The notes below the pieces were generated by a model. That model saw only the letters and a program-made list of their open reading frames with translations. It ran no database searches and was not told the DNA's origin. From assembly GCA_027620075.1 (NCBI GenBank), contig JAQCEY010000011.1, forward strand, positions 1 through 47,293: a stretch of DNA of 47,293 bases, given 5' to 3'. Both the position numbers and the translations under genes were made by a program. Below, piece by piece: positions 17,898-25,627 of the stretch (the first letter of the stretch is position 1; each line of letters starts with the position of its first letter). The stretch is from Pseudomonadota bacterium. Lineage in GTDB: Bacteria > Pseudomonadota > Alphaproteobacteria > Rickettsiales > UBA6187.

Positions 17898-19655
17898 ATG
17901 AGTTCATTACGTAAACCTATCGTAGGTCCTATCGTCGGTCACACCACAACAGATTCATGCCGTTTATGGATTGCGGCAGGTGACCCCGTTGTTAAAACAA
18001 AAGAATCGGAGAACCGCCGGACGATAGGTGTTATCGGGGTTTATGATGAAAAAAAACAGGCTGTTCTTCCTGAAAACGTATATTACTTCCGTCTAAGGCG
18101 TGAATATGACAGGACGGGAACTTTCAACCTCGGGAAAGATGTAAGCCTATGGGAGAGTGACGGCAAAAAAGGCGCGCCATACAAACTTAAGCCCGATACT
18201 AAATATACCGTAAGAATGTCATCATTAACATTGGACGATTCTATTGAGAACGATTTGGAAGTTACCAGCGAATATATCGCAAAACGCCTTCCTGCTCCCG
18301 GTGTATGGGCATCGGCACTAACTGCTAGGGACGAACTTTATACACAGGCTGTTTTCAAAACCGCAAAATCAATGAACGCTACGGAAAAGTCACCTGTAAG
18401 CTTCCTGCTGGGTTCTTGCAGATATCCGGGCATGATGTGGAAGAGGAAAGAGGCAGACAGGATTTTCGGACCTATGGCAGCTATGAATGACAATGTGGAC
18501 TTCACATTAATGGTGGGCGACCAGATATATGCCGATCTATATAACCGCTTTGTACCCGTGGGGCTTGCCGATACATATGAAGAATTTCAGGAGCGTTACA
18601 GAACGGCTTTCTCTTCTCCCAACATGGCAGCATTACTTAGCCGTGTACCTACATATATGACGCTTGACGACCATGAGATAGAGGATAACTGGACTCAGGA
18701 CAGAATAAAAAGAAGTGAGAAACGCACCCTGTTTAATATGGCTATCAGCTTTTACATGAGCTACCAGTGGAGCCACGGTCCAAGATTTGAGGATAGCTAT
18801 ATACATAGCAGAGAACTCTCCGGACATGATGTTCACCTAAAGAGAGAGACTACTCCTAAATTATATTATAACTTTAAGCGTAACGGCTATCCGTTCTTTG
18901 TACTGGATACTAGAACACAGCGTTTCAAAAACGAGGATACCGATAGCATGGGGGCGAATGCAAAGGAAAACCTCAAAGAGTGGTTTACCAAACAAAATAG
19001 GCTTGATGATAACCACATGCTGGGTCAGCCCAGCCTGCATCATGCCGAGCCTAACCAGTTGGATTATTTATGTGCATGGATGCGTCACATGCAGGAAGAC
19101 CACGGTAATGTGCCTAAATTCATTATTACCTCGTCTGTATTTGCACCAAGTGAGGTAGGTTCTACAAAAGGCGATAACGAAAAGGAAAAAAGCGACTCAT
19201 GGGACGCTTTCCCTAATACTCGCCGAACTGTTTTGCAAACCATAATCGAACATAAAATACAGAATGTTATTTTTCTTTCCGGTGATATACATTGTGCCAA
19301 CCTTGCCGAACTTGAGTTTACGGGTGCCGGTAAGGACATAAAATCATACTGTGTAACTTCATCGGCATTTTACTGGCCTTTCTCATTCGCAGACGGTGAG
19401 CCTTCTTCTTATGTTCACGATTCAAAGGACTCACGCACGCCTGACACCTTCAAGATATCCGAGGAACACGGCTCTATGGATTATAAGGCATGGGGATTCA
19501 CTCAGGCAGATAACTTTGCCCATGTAAGGGTTTTGCCTGATACGCACGAATTGCAGATTCAGCTATACGGGAGCAACGGACAACAGCTTGAGAGGATTCA
19601 AAAAAACGGCATGGCAAGCAGTAAGCCTGAAAAGCTAAAATTGGCGGCTTGGTAA
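17898..19655 (+). CDS. PhoD-like metallophosphatase
   Basis: This belongs to the PhoD alkaline phosphatase / phosphodiesterase family. The metal-binding motifs are present in order: LLGSCRYPG, MVGDQIYADLYN, MTLDDHEIEDNWTQ and IFLSGDIHCANLAEL. They sit in a 585-residue protein with an N-terminal fibronectin-like segment (GPIVGHTTTDSCRLWI). Classical PhoD enzymes are exported by the Tat pathway. Here the start MSSLRKPIVGPIVG follows a good site (AGAGAGAAAAGAAT) and carries no signal peptide or twin arginine, so the protein may be cytoplasmic. It appears to be a single-gene unit with its own promoter. Confidence 0.92.
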   Translation: MSSLRKPIVGPIVGHTTTDSCRLWIAAGDPVVKTKESENRRTIGVIGVYDEKKQAVLPENVYYFRLRREYDRTGTFNLGKDVSLWESDGKKGAPYKLKPDTKYTVRMSSLTLDDSIENDLEVTSEYIAKRLPAPGVWASALTARDELYTQAVFKTAKSMNATEKSPVSFLLGSCRYPGMMWKRKEADRIFGPMAAMNDNVDFTLMVGDQIYADLYNRFVPVGLADTYEEFQERYRTAFSSPNMAALLSRVPTYMTLDDHEIEDNWTQDRIKRSEKRTLFNMAISFYMSYQWSHGPRFEDSYIHSRELSGHDVHLKRETTPKLYYNFKRNGYPFFVLDTRTQRFKNEDTDSMGANAKENLKEWFTKQNRLDDNHMLGQPSLHHAEPNQLDYLCAWMRHMQEDHGNVPKFIITSSVFAPSEVGSTKGDNEKEKSDSWDAFPNTRRTVLQTIIEHKIQNVIFLSGDIHCANLAELEFTGAGKDIKSYCVTSSAFYWPFSFADGEPSSYVHDSKDSRTPDTFKISEEHGSMDYKAWGFTQADNFAHVRVLPDTHELQIQLYGSNGQQLERIQKNGMASSKPEKLKLAAW

Positions 19656-19675
19656 CAATCTATAGTAATTTAAAA

Positions 19676-19765
19676 CGGAATGTCCCGTTAATTGGTTTTT
19701 TATATTTTTTTATCAATCTGAACTTGTTTCAGATTCTATTATAAAACAGTTAACGGGACATTCCG
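19676..19765. repeat. 90-base MITE-like element with perfect 16-bp terminal inverted repeats
   Basis: CGGAATGTCCCGTTAA (19676-19691) is matched exactly by TTAACGGGACATTCCG (19750-19765). Inside sits a second perfect hairpin, AATCTGAA-CTTG-TTTCAGATT. It is non-coding and lies just after the PhoD-like gene, where it may also act in transcription termination. The 373-base gap 19656-20028 is mainly this and the next repeat. Confidence 0.8.
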
Positions 19766-19799
19766 ATAAAAAAAGTTTAGAATAGCGGATACACGATAT

Positions 19800-19938
19800 T
19801 ATAGCGTTTCTAATTTTTAATGATAATGTCATCCCCCGAATTTTCGTAGAAAATTATAGGGGGATCTGTTTTAATTGACAGAAGATCCCCGCACGGAGGC
19901 GGGGATGACAATTTTCAATAAATTTTGGAAATACTATA
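19800..19938. repeat. Nested palindromic repeat: TATAG outer ends with GTCATCCCCC core (copy 2)
   Basis: The outer ends TATAGCGTTTCTAAT and TTTGGAAATACTATA match those of the element at 11888-12048. The inner 82-base core (19828-19909) matches that at 6828-6909 in length and nearly in sequence. This copy therefore combines two repeat families, showing that the core inserts into or is exchanged within the outer palindrome. Confidence 0.8.
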
Positions 19939-20028
19939 CAAGTCGGACTCAACTTTCTTATCATGTATTGTATATGCTTTTATCCGGCAAATGCTTTGTT
20001 AACAGAGTCTAAGAGAGTAGCTCGATTT

Positions 20029-21288
20029 TTATACCTTCCTCCGTTTTTTATAAATGATTTCACCTACAATAATGGCAATAACCGATAGACCGAAGAGTGG
20101 TAGAAAGATTGCCGTAAAAACAATCAAGCCAATAAATTTTTTAGATAAAATAATATCTTTGGAAACAGCAGGAACACCTAAACTACCTTCGGGTTTGCGT
20201 TTCCACCACATAATCGGGCCGGTAAGTGCCAAGCCTATCAAGATAATAACGGCAATAAGGTTTATGGTCTGATTAGCAATACCAAATAACCGTCCTTCAT
20301 GAAATTGCACACCTATGGAAGATGCCTTACCGAAAGCTCCAAGATTGTCCCAGCGTAAATCCTTGATAATGTCACCGGTTCGTTTATCTAGGAAGACGTA
20401 AGCAACATCTTTGTGTGATCCGCCATGACGAAGCGGCATAACTGCGAACACACCGTTTGCAAACCAAGGATAATCTATCTTGTAGCTATGTTTGATATCC
20501 GACTCGGAGAGTTTGCTCATCAGTGTATTTATGGAAATGTCGGGTAGCGAAGCATCGCTTATAGAATGCGGACGCTCACTAAAGATTGCTTTTGGAAATC
20601 CTTCGTTTAAGGCATGTCCGGTTTTGGAAAATAAATCTCCCCATACTACCGACCACGGCAAACCTGTAATAATAATAGCCATAATCCATAAGCCGCCCCA
20701 TGCACCGGTAACTGCATGAAACTCCCTCCATAATTTGCGACCTTTTTGCCCGATGTCAGGAAGTAATATACTGCGTTTGTTCTTTCCTCTAGACCACCAT
20801 AAATAAAGCCCTGTAATCACCAATATCAAAGTCCAGCAAGCAACCAGTTCAACAATAATTCCACCCACAGTCCCCATCATCAAGCCTCCGTGAATATCTT
20901 TTGCAATATTCATTAATCGCAGTTCTTCATCTATAGTTCCGATAACTTCACCGCTTTTTGGGTGCATAAAAACGGTGATTTTGTCTGATTTTTCGGTAGT
21001 GAGTATAATTTGAACACTTTGCCCTACCGTACTTGGCGGCTGATATGTGTGAATCTTCTTTGCGTTAAAAAGGTTTGAGGCTTTTGTAATTAAGGCATCG
21101 TGGTCTATAGAACCGGTATATTTCTCTGACAGATAAATTTTATCGCCATACATCGCATCTTCAATTTGCGGCTGCATGAGATACATTCCACCCGTTATCG
21201 CCATAACTAGCAAAACAGGGCATATAATTAATCCGGCATAAAAATGCCAACGCCGGATATAATTGTAATAATTTGGTTTTTTAGACAT
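20029..21288 (-). CDS. PepSY-associated transmembrane protein
   Basis: This belongs to the PepSY_TM family, whose members are often found beside siderophore or copper receptors and are thought to act as inner-membrane reductases or uptake helpers. The 419 residues include an N-terminal membrane helix (YAGLIICPVLLVMAITGGMY), PepSY-like periplasmic stretches (around TKASNLFNAKKI), and further helices: VELVACWTLILVITGLYLWW, an AWGGLWIMAIIITGLPWSVVW segment, and a C-terminal pair. Histidines and tryptophans near the helices could bind haem or metal. It starts 26 bases after the TonB receptor gene and is probably in its operon. Confidence 0.9.
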   Translation of the reverse strand: MSKKPNYYNYIRRWHFYAGLIICPVLLVMAITGGMYLMQPQIEDAMYGDKIYLSEKYTGSIDHDALITKASNLFNAKKIHTYQPPSTVGQSVQIILTTEKSDKITVFMHPKSGEVIGTIDEELRLMNIAKDIHGGLMMGTVGGIIVELVACWTLILVITGLYLWWSRGKNKRSILLPDIGQKGRKLWREFHAVTGAWGGLWIMAIIITGLPWSVVWGDLFSKTGHALNEGFPKAIFSERPHSISDASLPDISINTLMSKLSESDIKHSYKIDYPWFANGVFAVMPLRHGGSHKDVAYVFLDKRTGDIIKDLRWDNLGAFGKASSIGVQFHEGRLFGIANQTINLIAVIILIGLALTGPIMWWKRKPEGSLGVPAVSKDIILSKKFIGLIVFTAIFLPLFGLSVIAIIVGEIIYKKRRKV

Positions 21289-21314
21289 ACATAATCACCG
21301 TTAATATACAAAAA

Positions 21315-23375
21315 CTAAAACTTAACCAGCATACCTGCAAACAGTCTGCGGCCTTCTCCCGGATAGAATACGGAAGTATTGCCCGCCGTATTAACAATGG
21401 TGCTGAAAGTGGAAATATAGTTCTTATCCGGCAAATTGCGTCCATCGATATAAATGTTAATCCTCTCGTTTATGTCATAGCCTGCATTGATGCCGATTAT
21501 GCCATAACCGGCAGTATCCAGAGTATTTGCAAAATCAACATCTGCTTTGCCGGCAAGTTCCAAATCTACAGCCACATGCCAATTATACGCATGGTTATAT
21601 CGTAGCTCTGTTTGATAGAAATGCTTTGGCTGCCCCGGAATATCATTGTCACCATATTGCCGGTCGCCATCAAAACGGTAATCACTATAGGTATAGGCAT
21701 TCTTCCATTGCAGATTATCGCCTTGTGTAACTATACTATCAGCTAACTTCACTGTTAAGCCGAGTTCTAAACCTTGGTGTACGGTATCTTCGGCATTAAA
21801 TGTAGATGCCGGAATGCCGGAACCTGTTGTAAATTGTAGCATTTCACCATCAATTCTAGCATGATACAAACTTGCGTCCCATGCAATGCGAGAAGTTTCA
21901 CCACGAGTACCGATTTCCGCCGTCCATGCTTTTTGTGCATTAACAGGTGTAAAGCCCGTAGTGCCGCTTTGCGTTAGCTCGCTAAATGTAGGGGTTTCGT
22001 GACTTTTGCTTATATTAGCAAAAAATTGAACACTGTCGGTAGGCTCGTACAAAACACCAATCTTGGGATTAAATGAACGATATGTTTTGTTGTCACTTTC
22101 TGTCGGTGTTATATAATCGCTAACTTCTCTGTCCGACCACGTTAATTGCCCTCCCGTTACCAAAGCCCATTTCGGATTTACATAGAAACTATTCTCACCG
22201 TAAAGTGATATATTTTGTGATTCCTGAGCGGCATTTGCTGTCAAAGAACCTCGTGAACCATTAATATTTTGAAATAGCTTTGCTTTCACCTCACCTAAGT
22301 GTGTAGTTATCCCCACACGGTAAATGTTACGGTAGTCGGCAATATTATACTCACCGGAGCCTTGTGCAAACATACCGTAATCCAAGCTTTCCTGATCAAT
22401 TACTCCGACAAAAGGGGTGATGGGGTGGAACAGGTCTTTTGCATTAACAAAAGCACCCACATCTAACTTATCGTCATTACCGATATCAAAGGTGGTTTTG
22501 TTAGATAGTCGTACAGAGCGAATATCACGCCTTTGATCGGAGGCAATAACATTTCCGGCTTGTTCGGGATTATTCAGTGCATCAAAACGGCTAACACTTC
22601 CCGGTAATTCCTGTTCAATAATATTACCGCTTAGATAGAAACGTGTTTCTGCACTATCAGAAATTGTCGTACCGAAGTTTCCGTTAAATTTGATATTCTC
22701 CTGATCGTCATGCTCACGGAAACCTTCACTGCTTGTACCGGTCAGGCTAATGAATATGTCAGAATCACCAAATACTCTGCCTGATTGAATATTGGTACGG
22801 TATGTGCTATCTGAACCTACTTCAATTATAACCTGATCGCCCGGCTGACTTTTACCTGTCTTTGTTACCATATTCACCGCACCACCTAGTGTAGTGCTGC
22901 CATATTGCAGGGCATTAGAACCTTTATACACCTCAAGCCTTTGGAACGCTAAACTATCTGCTTCCTGAAAATCTGCCGCACCGTCTGCAAGATTAAACGG
23001 AATACCATCTTGTAATAATGTTAGACCACGCAAGTGAAAGCCACGAGATAAACCGGAACCACGAATAGAAAGACGAACTTCTTCACCAAAACGCTTTTTC
23101 GCATAAACACCCGATGTTAATTTCAAAGTATCTTCAAAGTTTAAGGTATATTTATTCTCAAAGTCTGCTGCGTCTACCACAGCAACACCACCGGGTGTAC
23201 GCCTGATAATCTCAAGAGCTTCTATATTGCTCGGTACTGTTTTTGTACCTGTTTCATTTATACCCTCCGCCGTAACAACAACAGGGTTTAGCCTTATTGT
23301 TTCCTCGGCATTAGCTGCACCGCTAAGGATAGTGCCGGCACATAATACGACCGGTAATAGTTTGGAACTATACAT
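21315..23375 (-). CDS. TonB-dependent outer-membrane receptor
   Basis: This is a 22-strand barrel receptor that imports a metal chelate using TonB energy. I chose the ATG at 23375, which has GAGG six bases upstream and yields a clean signal peptide MYSSKLLPVVLCAGTILSGAANA. An ATG at 23387 adds four residues. The plug domain contains LKLTSGVYAKKRFGEEVRLSIRGSG and YGSTTLGGAVNMVTKTG. The protein ends in Phe (GMLVKF), as expected for BAM-assembled barrels. At 686 residues it is normal. The ligand is not certain. The neighbouring PepSY protein and DUF2946-like gene point to iron siderophore or copper. Confidence 0.95.
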   Translation of the reverse strand: MYSSKLLPVVLCAGTILSGAANAEETIRLNPVVVTAEGINETGTKTVPSNIEALEIIRRTPGGVAVVDAADFENKYTLNFEDTLKLTSGVYAKKRFGEEVRLSIRGSGLSRGFHLRGLTLLQDGIPFNLADGAADFQEADSLAFQRLEVYKGSNALQYGSTTLGGAVNMVTKTGKSQPGDQVIIEVGSDSTYRTNIQSGRVFGDSDIFISLTGTSSEGFREHDDQENIKFNGNFGTTISDSAETRFYLSGNIIEQELPGSVSRFDALNNPEQAGNVIASDQRRDIRSVRLSNKTTFDIGNDDKLDVGAFVNAKDLFHPITPFVGVIDQESLDYGMFAQGSGEYNIADYRNIYRVGITTHLGEVKAKLFQNINGSRGSLTANAAQESQNISLYGENSFYVNPKWALVTGGQLTWSDREVSDYITPTESDNKTYRSFNPKIGVLYEPTDSVQFFANISKSHETPTFSELTQSGTTGFTPVNAQKAWTAEIGTRGETSRIAWDASLYHARIDGEMLQFTTGSGIPASTFNAEDTVHQGLELGLTVKLADSIVTQGDNLQWKNAYTYSDYRFDGDRQYGDNDIPGQPKHFYQTELRYNHAYNWHVAVDLELAGKADVDFANTLDTAGYGIIGINAGYDINERINIYIDGRNLPDKNYISTFSTIVNTAGNTSVFYPGEGRRLFAGMLVKF

Positions 23376-23401
23376 AAATAGCCTCATTCATAAGTATTAA
23401 G

Positions 23402-23428
23402 GCGGACGCTTCCCGTAGGTTAGTCCGC
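23402..23428 (-). promoter_or_regulatory. Intercistronic hairpin before the TonB receptor gene
   Basis: GCGGAC and GTCCGC pair around a 15-base loop in the 78-base gap between the DUF2946-like gene and the receptor, just before the receptor ribosome binding site. It might be an attenuator, a processing site or a partial terminator that sets different expression levels. There is no T-run. Confidence 0.4.
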
Positions 23429-23453
23429 TAAAAAGAAAATTTTGTATGAAAGT

Positions 23454-23888
23454 TTATGCTATGTAAGGAGGGGCGCGAGTTTGAAAGCCAAGTGTAGAGA
23501 TAGCGGAAATTTCTGCATCATTACGGAATGAATAGGAAATATATTGAATGCTTTGTTGATATAACAACGCAACTTCCTGAGCCGGAACCACATGTTTTAT
23601 GCCATGAGCCGCTACATAACACAGGGCGCATTTATATTCCGGGTGTGGAGTCGGTCGTTCTTTGCCGTTTTGCAGGTCTTCAAGAGATACCAGCTTGAAA
23701 CCGTCAGATGTACAAATCAGAATCTTATCACCAAATAGCGAAGACATTGAGTCGATAGATGATTTTTCTGCCTCCGCAGCCATTGCCTGCTGCACATCAT
23801 AGACGGCAAAAAAAGGCAACATCACGTTCATCAGAAACGCCACAAGCGTAATAAGTGAAATATATCTGAATTTGATTGCTTTTCTCAT
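23454..23888 (-). CDS. DUF2946-like small membrane or secreted protein
   Basis: The product has 144 residues from the ATG at 23888; an in-frame TTG at 23924 would add 12. It has a hydrophobic N-terminal segment (LITLVAFLMNVMLPFFAVYDV), a mid-protein CALCYVAAHG motif with two cysteines and a histidine, and a C-terminal FQTRAPPYIA. This pattern (N-terminal helix, CxxC-H motif, terminal R-x-PP) resembles DUF2946 proteins, which are often encoded with TonB-dependent copper receptors. It is the first gene of the set DUF2946 - receptor - PepSY. The copper link is inference. No binding site for a regulator could be named with confidence upstream. Confidence 0.75.
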   Translation of the reverse strand: MRKAIKFRYISLITLVAFLMNVMLPFFAVYDVQQAMAAEAEKSSIDSMSSLFGDKILICTSDGFKLVSLEDLQNGKERPTPHPEYKCALCYVAAHGIKHVVPAQEVALLYQQSIQYISYSFRNDAEISAISTLGFQTRAPPYIA

Positions 23889-23973
23889 GAGAAAAATAAA
23901 TATACTATTTTCGCTAAATGGCAATATACAAAGAATACTGCCAAAATTAAAGCTCTAAAAATTTAGAAGCTAT

Positions 23974-24948
23974 TTAAGGAATCAAAATACTTGAGCCGAT
24001 AGTTTTTCTTGACTCGATAGCCGCATGTGCTTCTGCTGCTTTTTCAAGCGGATATTTTGCGAAAATCTTCGGTTTTATCACTTTCTTGTCAATCATGGTG
24101 AACACTTCAATAGCACTTAACATATATTCACGAGGGTCTTTTGTGTATATCATCAGGGTCGGGCGGGTCAGATAAATTGATTTTTGTGCGATACTTAAGA
24201 TATTGAAAGGAGGGATACTTCCCGATGGCTGCCCTGTTGTAACCAGCAATCCCCTTTCCATAACACAGGCGATTGACTTTTTGAAGGTGTCTTTGCCCAC
24301 ACCGTCATAAACGACATGCACGCCCTGATTATCCGTGATTTTCATTACCTCCTGAGAAAAATCCTGTTCGGTATATATTATCACATGGTCACAGCCGTTT
24401 TGCCTTGCGGCTTTCGCCTTTTCCTGAGAGCTTACCGTACCTATTACTATAGCACCTGCGTATTTTGCCATTTGGGTCATTAAACCGCCAACTCCGCCTG
24501 CTGCGGCATGCACCAGAATAGTTTGCCCTCTTCTAATGCTATACGCTCTAAATAGCATATAATGTGCCGTAAGTGCTTTGGTAAAAGCTGCAACTGCTAT
24601 ATCGTCCGGTATTGATTCGGGAACGCCGACAAGATGGCTGGCGTTGATAAGACGGTATTCGCAGTAAGAGCCTGTCTGTGCAGTCGCATATATTACCCTT
24701 TTACCTACGGGGATATTCACCCCCTTCCCTACCGCCTCTACAATACCACACCCTTCCATTCCCGGTATCATGGGGTATTTAGGTACGGTATAAATTCCAT
24801 TTCTATAGTATATATCCAGATAATTAACGCCGATAGCGGTATGCTTCAAAAGAACTTGTCCGGGTTTGGGGGCTGTAGGTTTTTTGATATTAACCGCTTT
24901 AAAAACTTCAGGTCCACCCGTTTCCTGAACTATCATTGCTTTTGGCAT
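23974..24948 (-). CDS. NADPH:quinone oxidoreductase (zinc-free MDR family)
   Basis: This is a medium-chain dehydrogenase/reductase of the quinone oxidoreductase type. The N-terminal GroES-like domain starts MPKAMIVQETGGPEVFKAVNI, and the nucleotide-binding fold contains LVHAAAGGVGGLMTQMAKYAGA near residue 145. The glycine after AAGG fits the family. No zinc-binding cysteine cluster is present, as expected for the quinone reductase branch. At 324 residues it is typical. It is upstream of the DUF2946-receptor set on the same strand (85-base gap) and divergent from ccmD. Confidence 0.93.
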   Translation of the reverse strand: MPKAMIVQETGGPEVFKAVNIKKPTAPKPGQVLLKHTAIGVNYLDIYYRNGIYTVPKYPMIPGMEGCGIVEAVGKGVNIPVGKRVIYATAQTGSYCEYRLINASHLVGVPESIPDDIAVAAFTKALTAHYMLFRAYSIRRGQTILVHAAAGGVGGLMTQMAKYAGAIVIGTVSSQEKAKAARQNGCDHVIIYTEQDFSQEVMKITDNQGVHVVYDGVGKDTFKKSIACVMERGLLVTTGQPSGSIPPFNILSIAQKSIYLTRPTLMIYTKDPREYMLSAIEVFTMIDKKVIKPKIFAKYPLEKAAEAHAAIESRKTIGSSILIP

Positions 24949-25044
24949 ATTTTAACCTACATCTATTTAAAAAATTAAAAACTTGGAATCTTTACAAAAT
25001 TATCTATTTTACACAGTATAAATTAATTTTAGAAAATTCCAACA

Positions 25045-25149
25045 ATGATGATATATATTTTTAGCTCATATGTTATTGCTGCAATTATATTAGGCGGTTT
25101 ATTGTTACATAGTGTAATTAAGTACATTAAGTTGAAGAACGTAAAGTAG
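25045..25149 (+). CDS. ccmD: Haem exporter subunit CcmD
   Basis: This 34-residue ORF reads MMIYIFSSYVIAAIILGG at its start: one membrane helix preceded by a Tyr-containing start and followed by a basic tail (HSVIKYIKLKNVK). CcmD proteins have exactly this design. They sit between ccmC and ccmE and release haem-loaded CcmE from CcmABC. Here the ORF is 40 bases upstream of ccmE in the expected position. The ribosome binding site is weak. Assignment rests on size, topology and neighbours rather than on a strong motif. Confidence 0.75.
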   Translation: MMIYIFSSYVIAAIILGGLLLHSVIKYIKLKNVK

Positions 25150-25189
25150 TCATCATAAAAACATTCTGTAAATTCAGTAAACAAAGTAT

Positions 25190-25627
25190 ATGAAACAGAA
25201 ACACCAAAGACTCACATTTATTTTGCTCGGACTGTTATGTCTTGGTAGTGCCGTCGGTATCATATTGAACAATTTTCAGGATAATCTTGTTTTTTTCTAT
25301 AGCCCTACCGAACTAAAGGAAAAGACTATAGCTTATAACAAGCTAATCCGTATCGGAGGGCTGGTTGAAGAAGGAACGGTTAAACAGTCGGAGGACGGAC
25401 AAAAGCATGAATTTAACATTACTGACCTTACCAATTCGGTTAAAGTAAAATATACGGGCATACTTCCCCCTATGTTTCGTGAAGGTCAGGGCATGGTAGC
25501 AACCGGCAAGCTTGAAGGAGATGTTTTTATAGCAAACAACCTGCTTACAAAACATGATGAAAACTATATGCCGCCGGAAGTTGCCAAATCATTGAAGAAA
25601 TCGGGACAATGGAGGGAAGAAGAATGA
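25190..25627 (+). CDS. ccmE: Cytochrome c maturation haem chaperone CcmE
   Basis: CcmE carries haem covalently in the periplasm to the CcmF/H ligase. The 145-residue protein has an N-terminal membrane anchor (LTFILLGLLCLGSAVGIIL), an OB-fold domain, and the haem-binding motif LLTKHDENYMPPE with His122 and Tyr126. The gene overlaps ccmF by four bases (ATGA), which suggests translational coupling. Confidence 0.97.
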   Translation: MKQKHQRLTFILLGLLCLGSAVGIILNNFQDNLVFFYSPTELKEKTIAYNKLIRIGGLVEEGTVKQSEDGQKHEFNITDLTNSVKVKYTGILPPMFREGQGMVATGKLEGDVFIANNLLTKHDENYMPPEVAKSLKKSGQWREEE

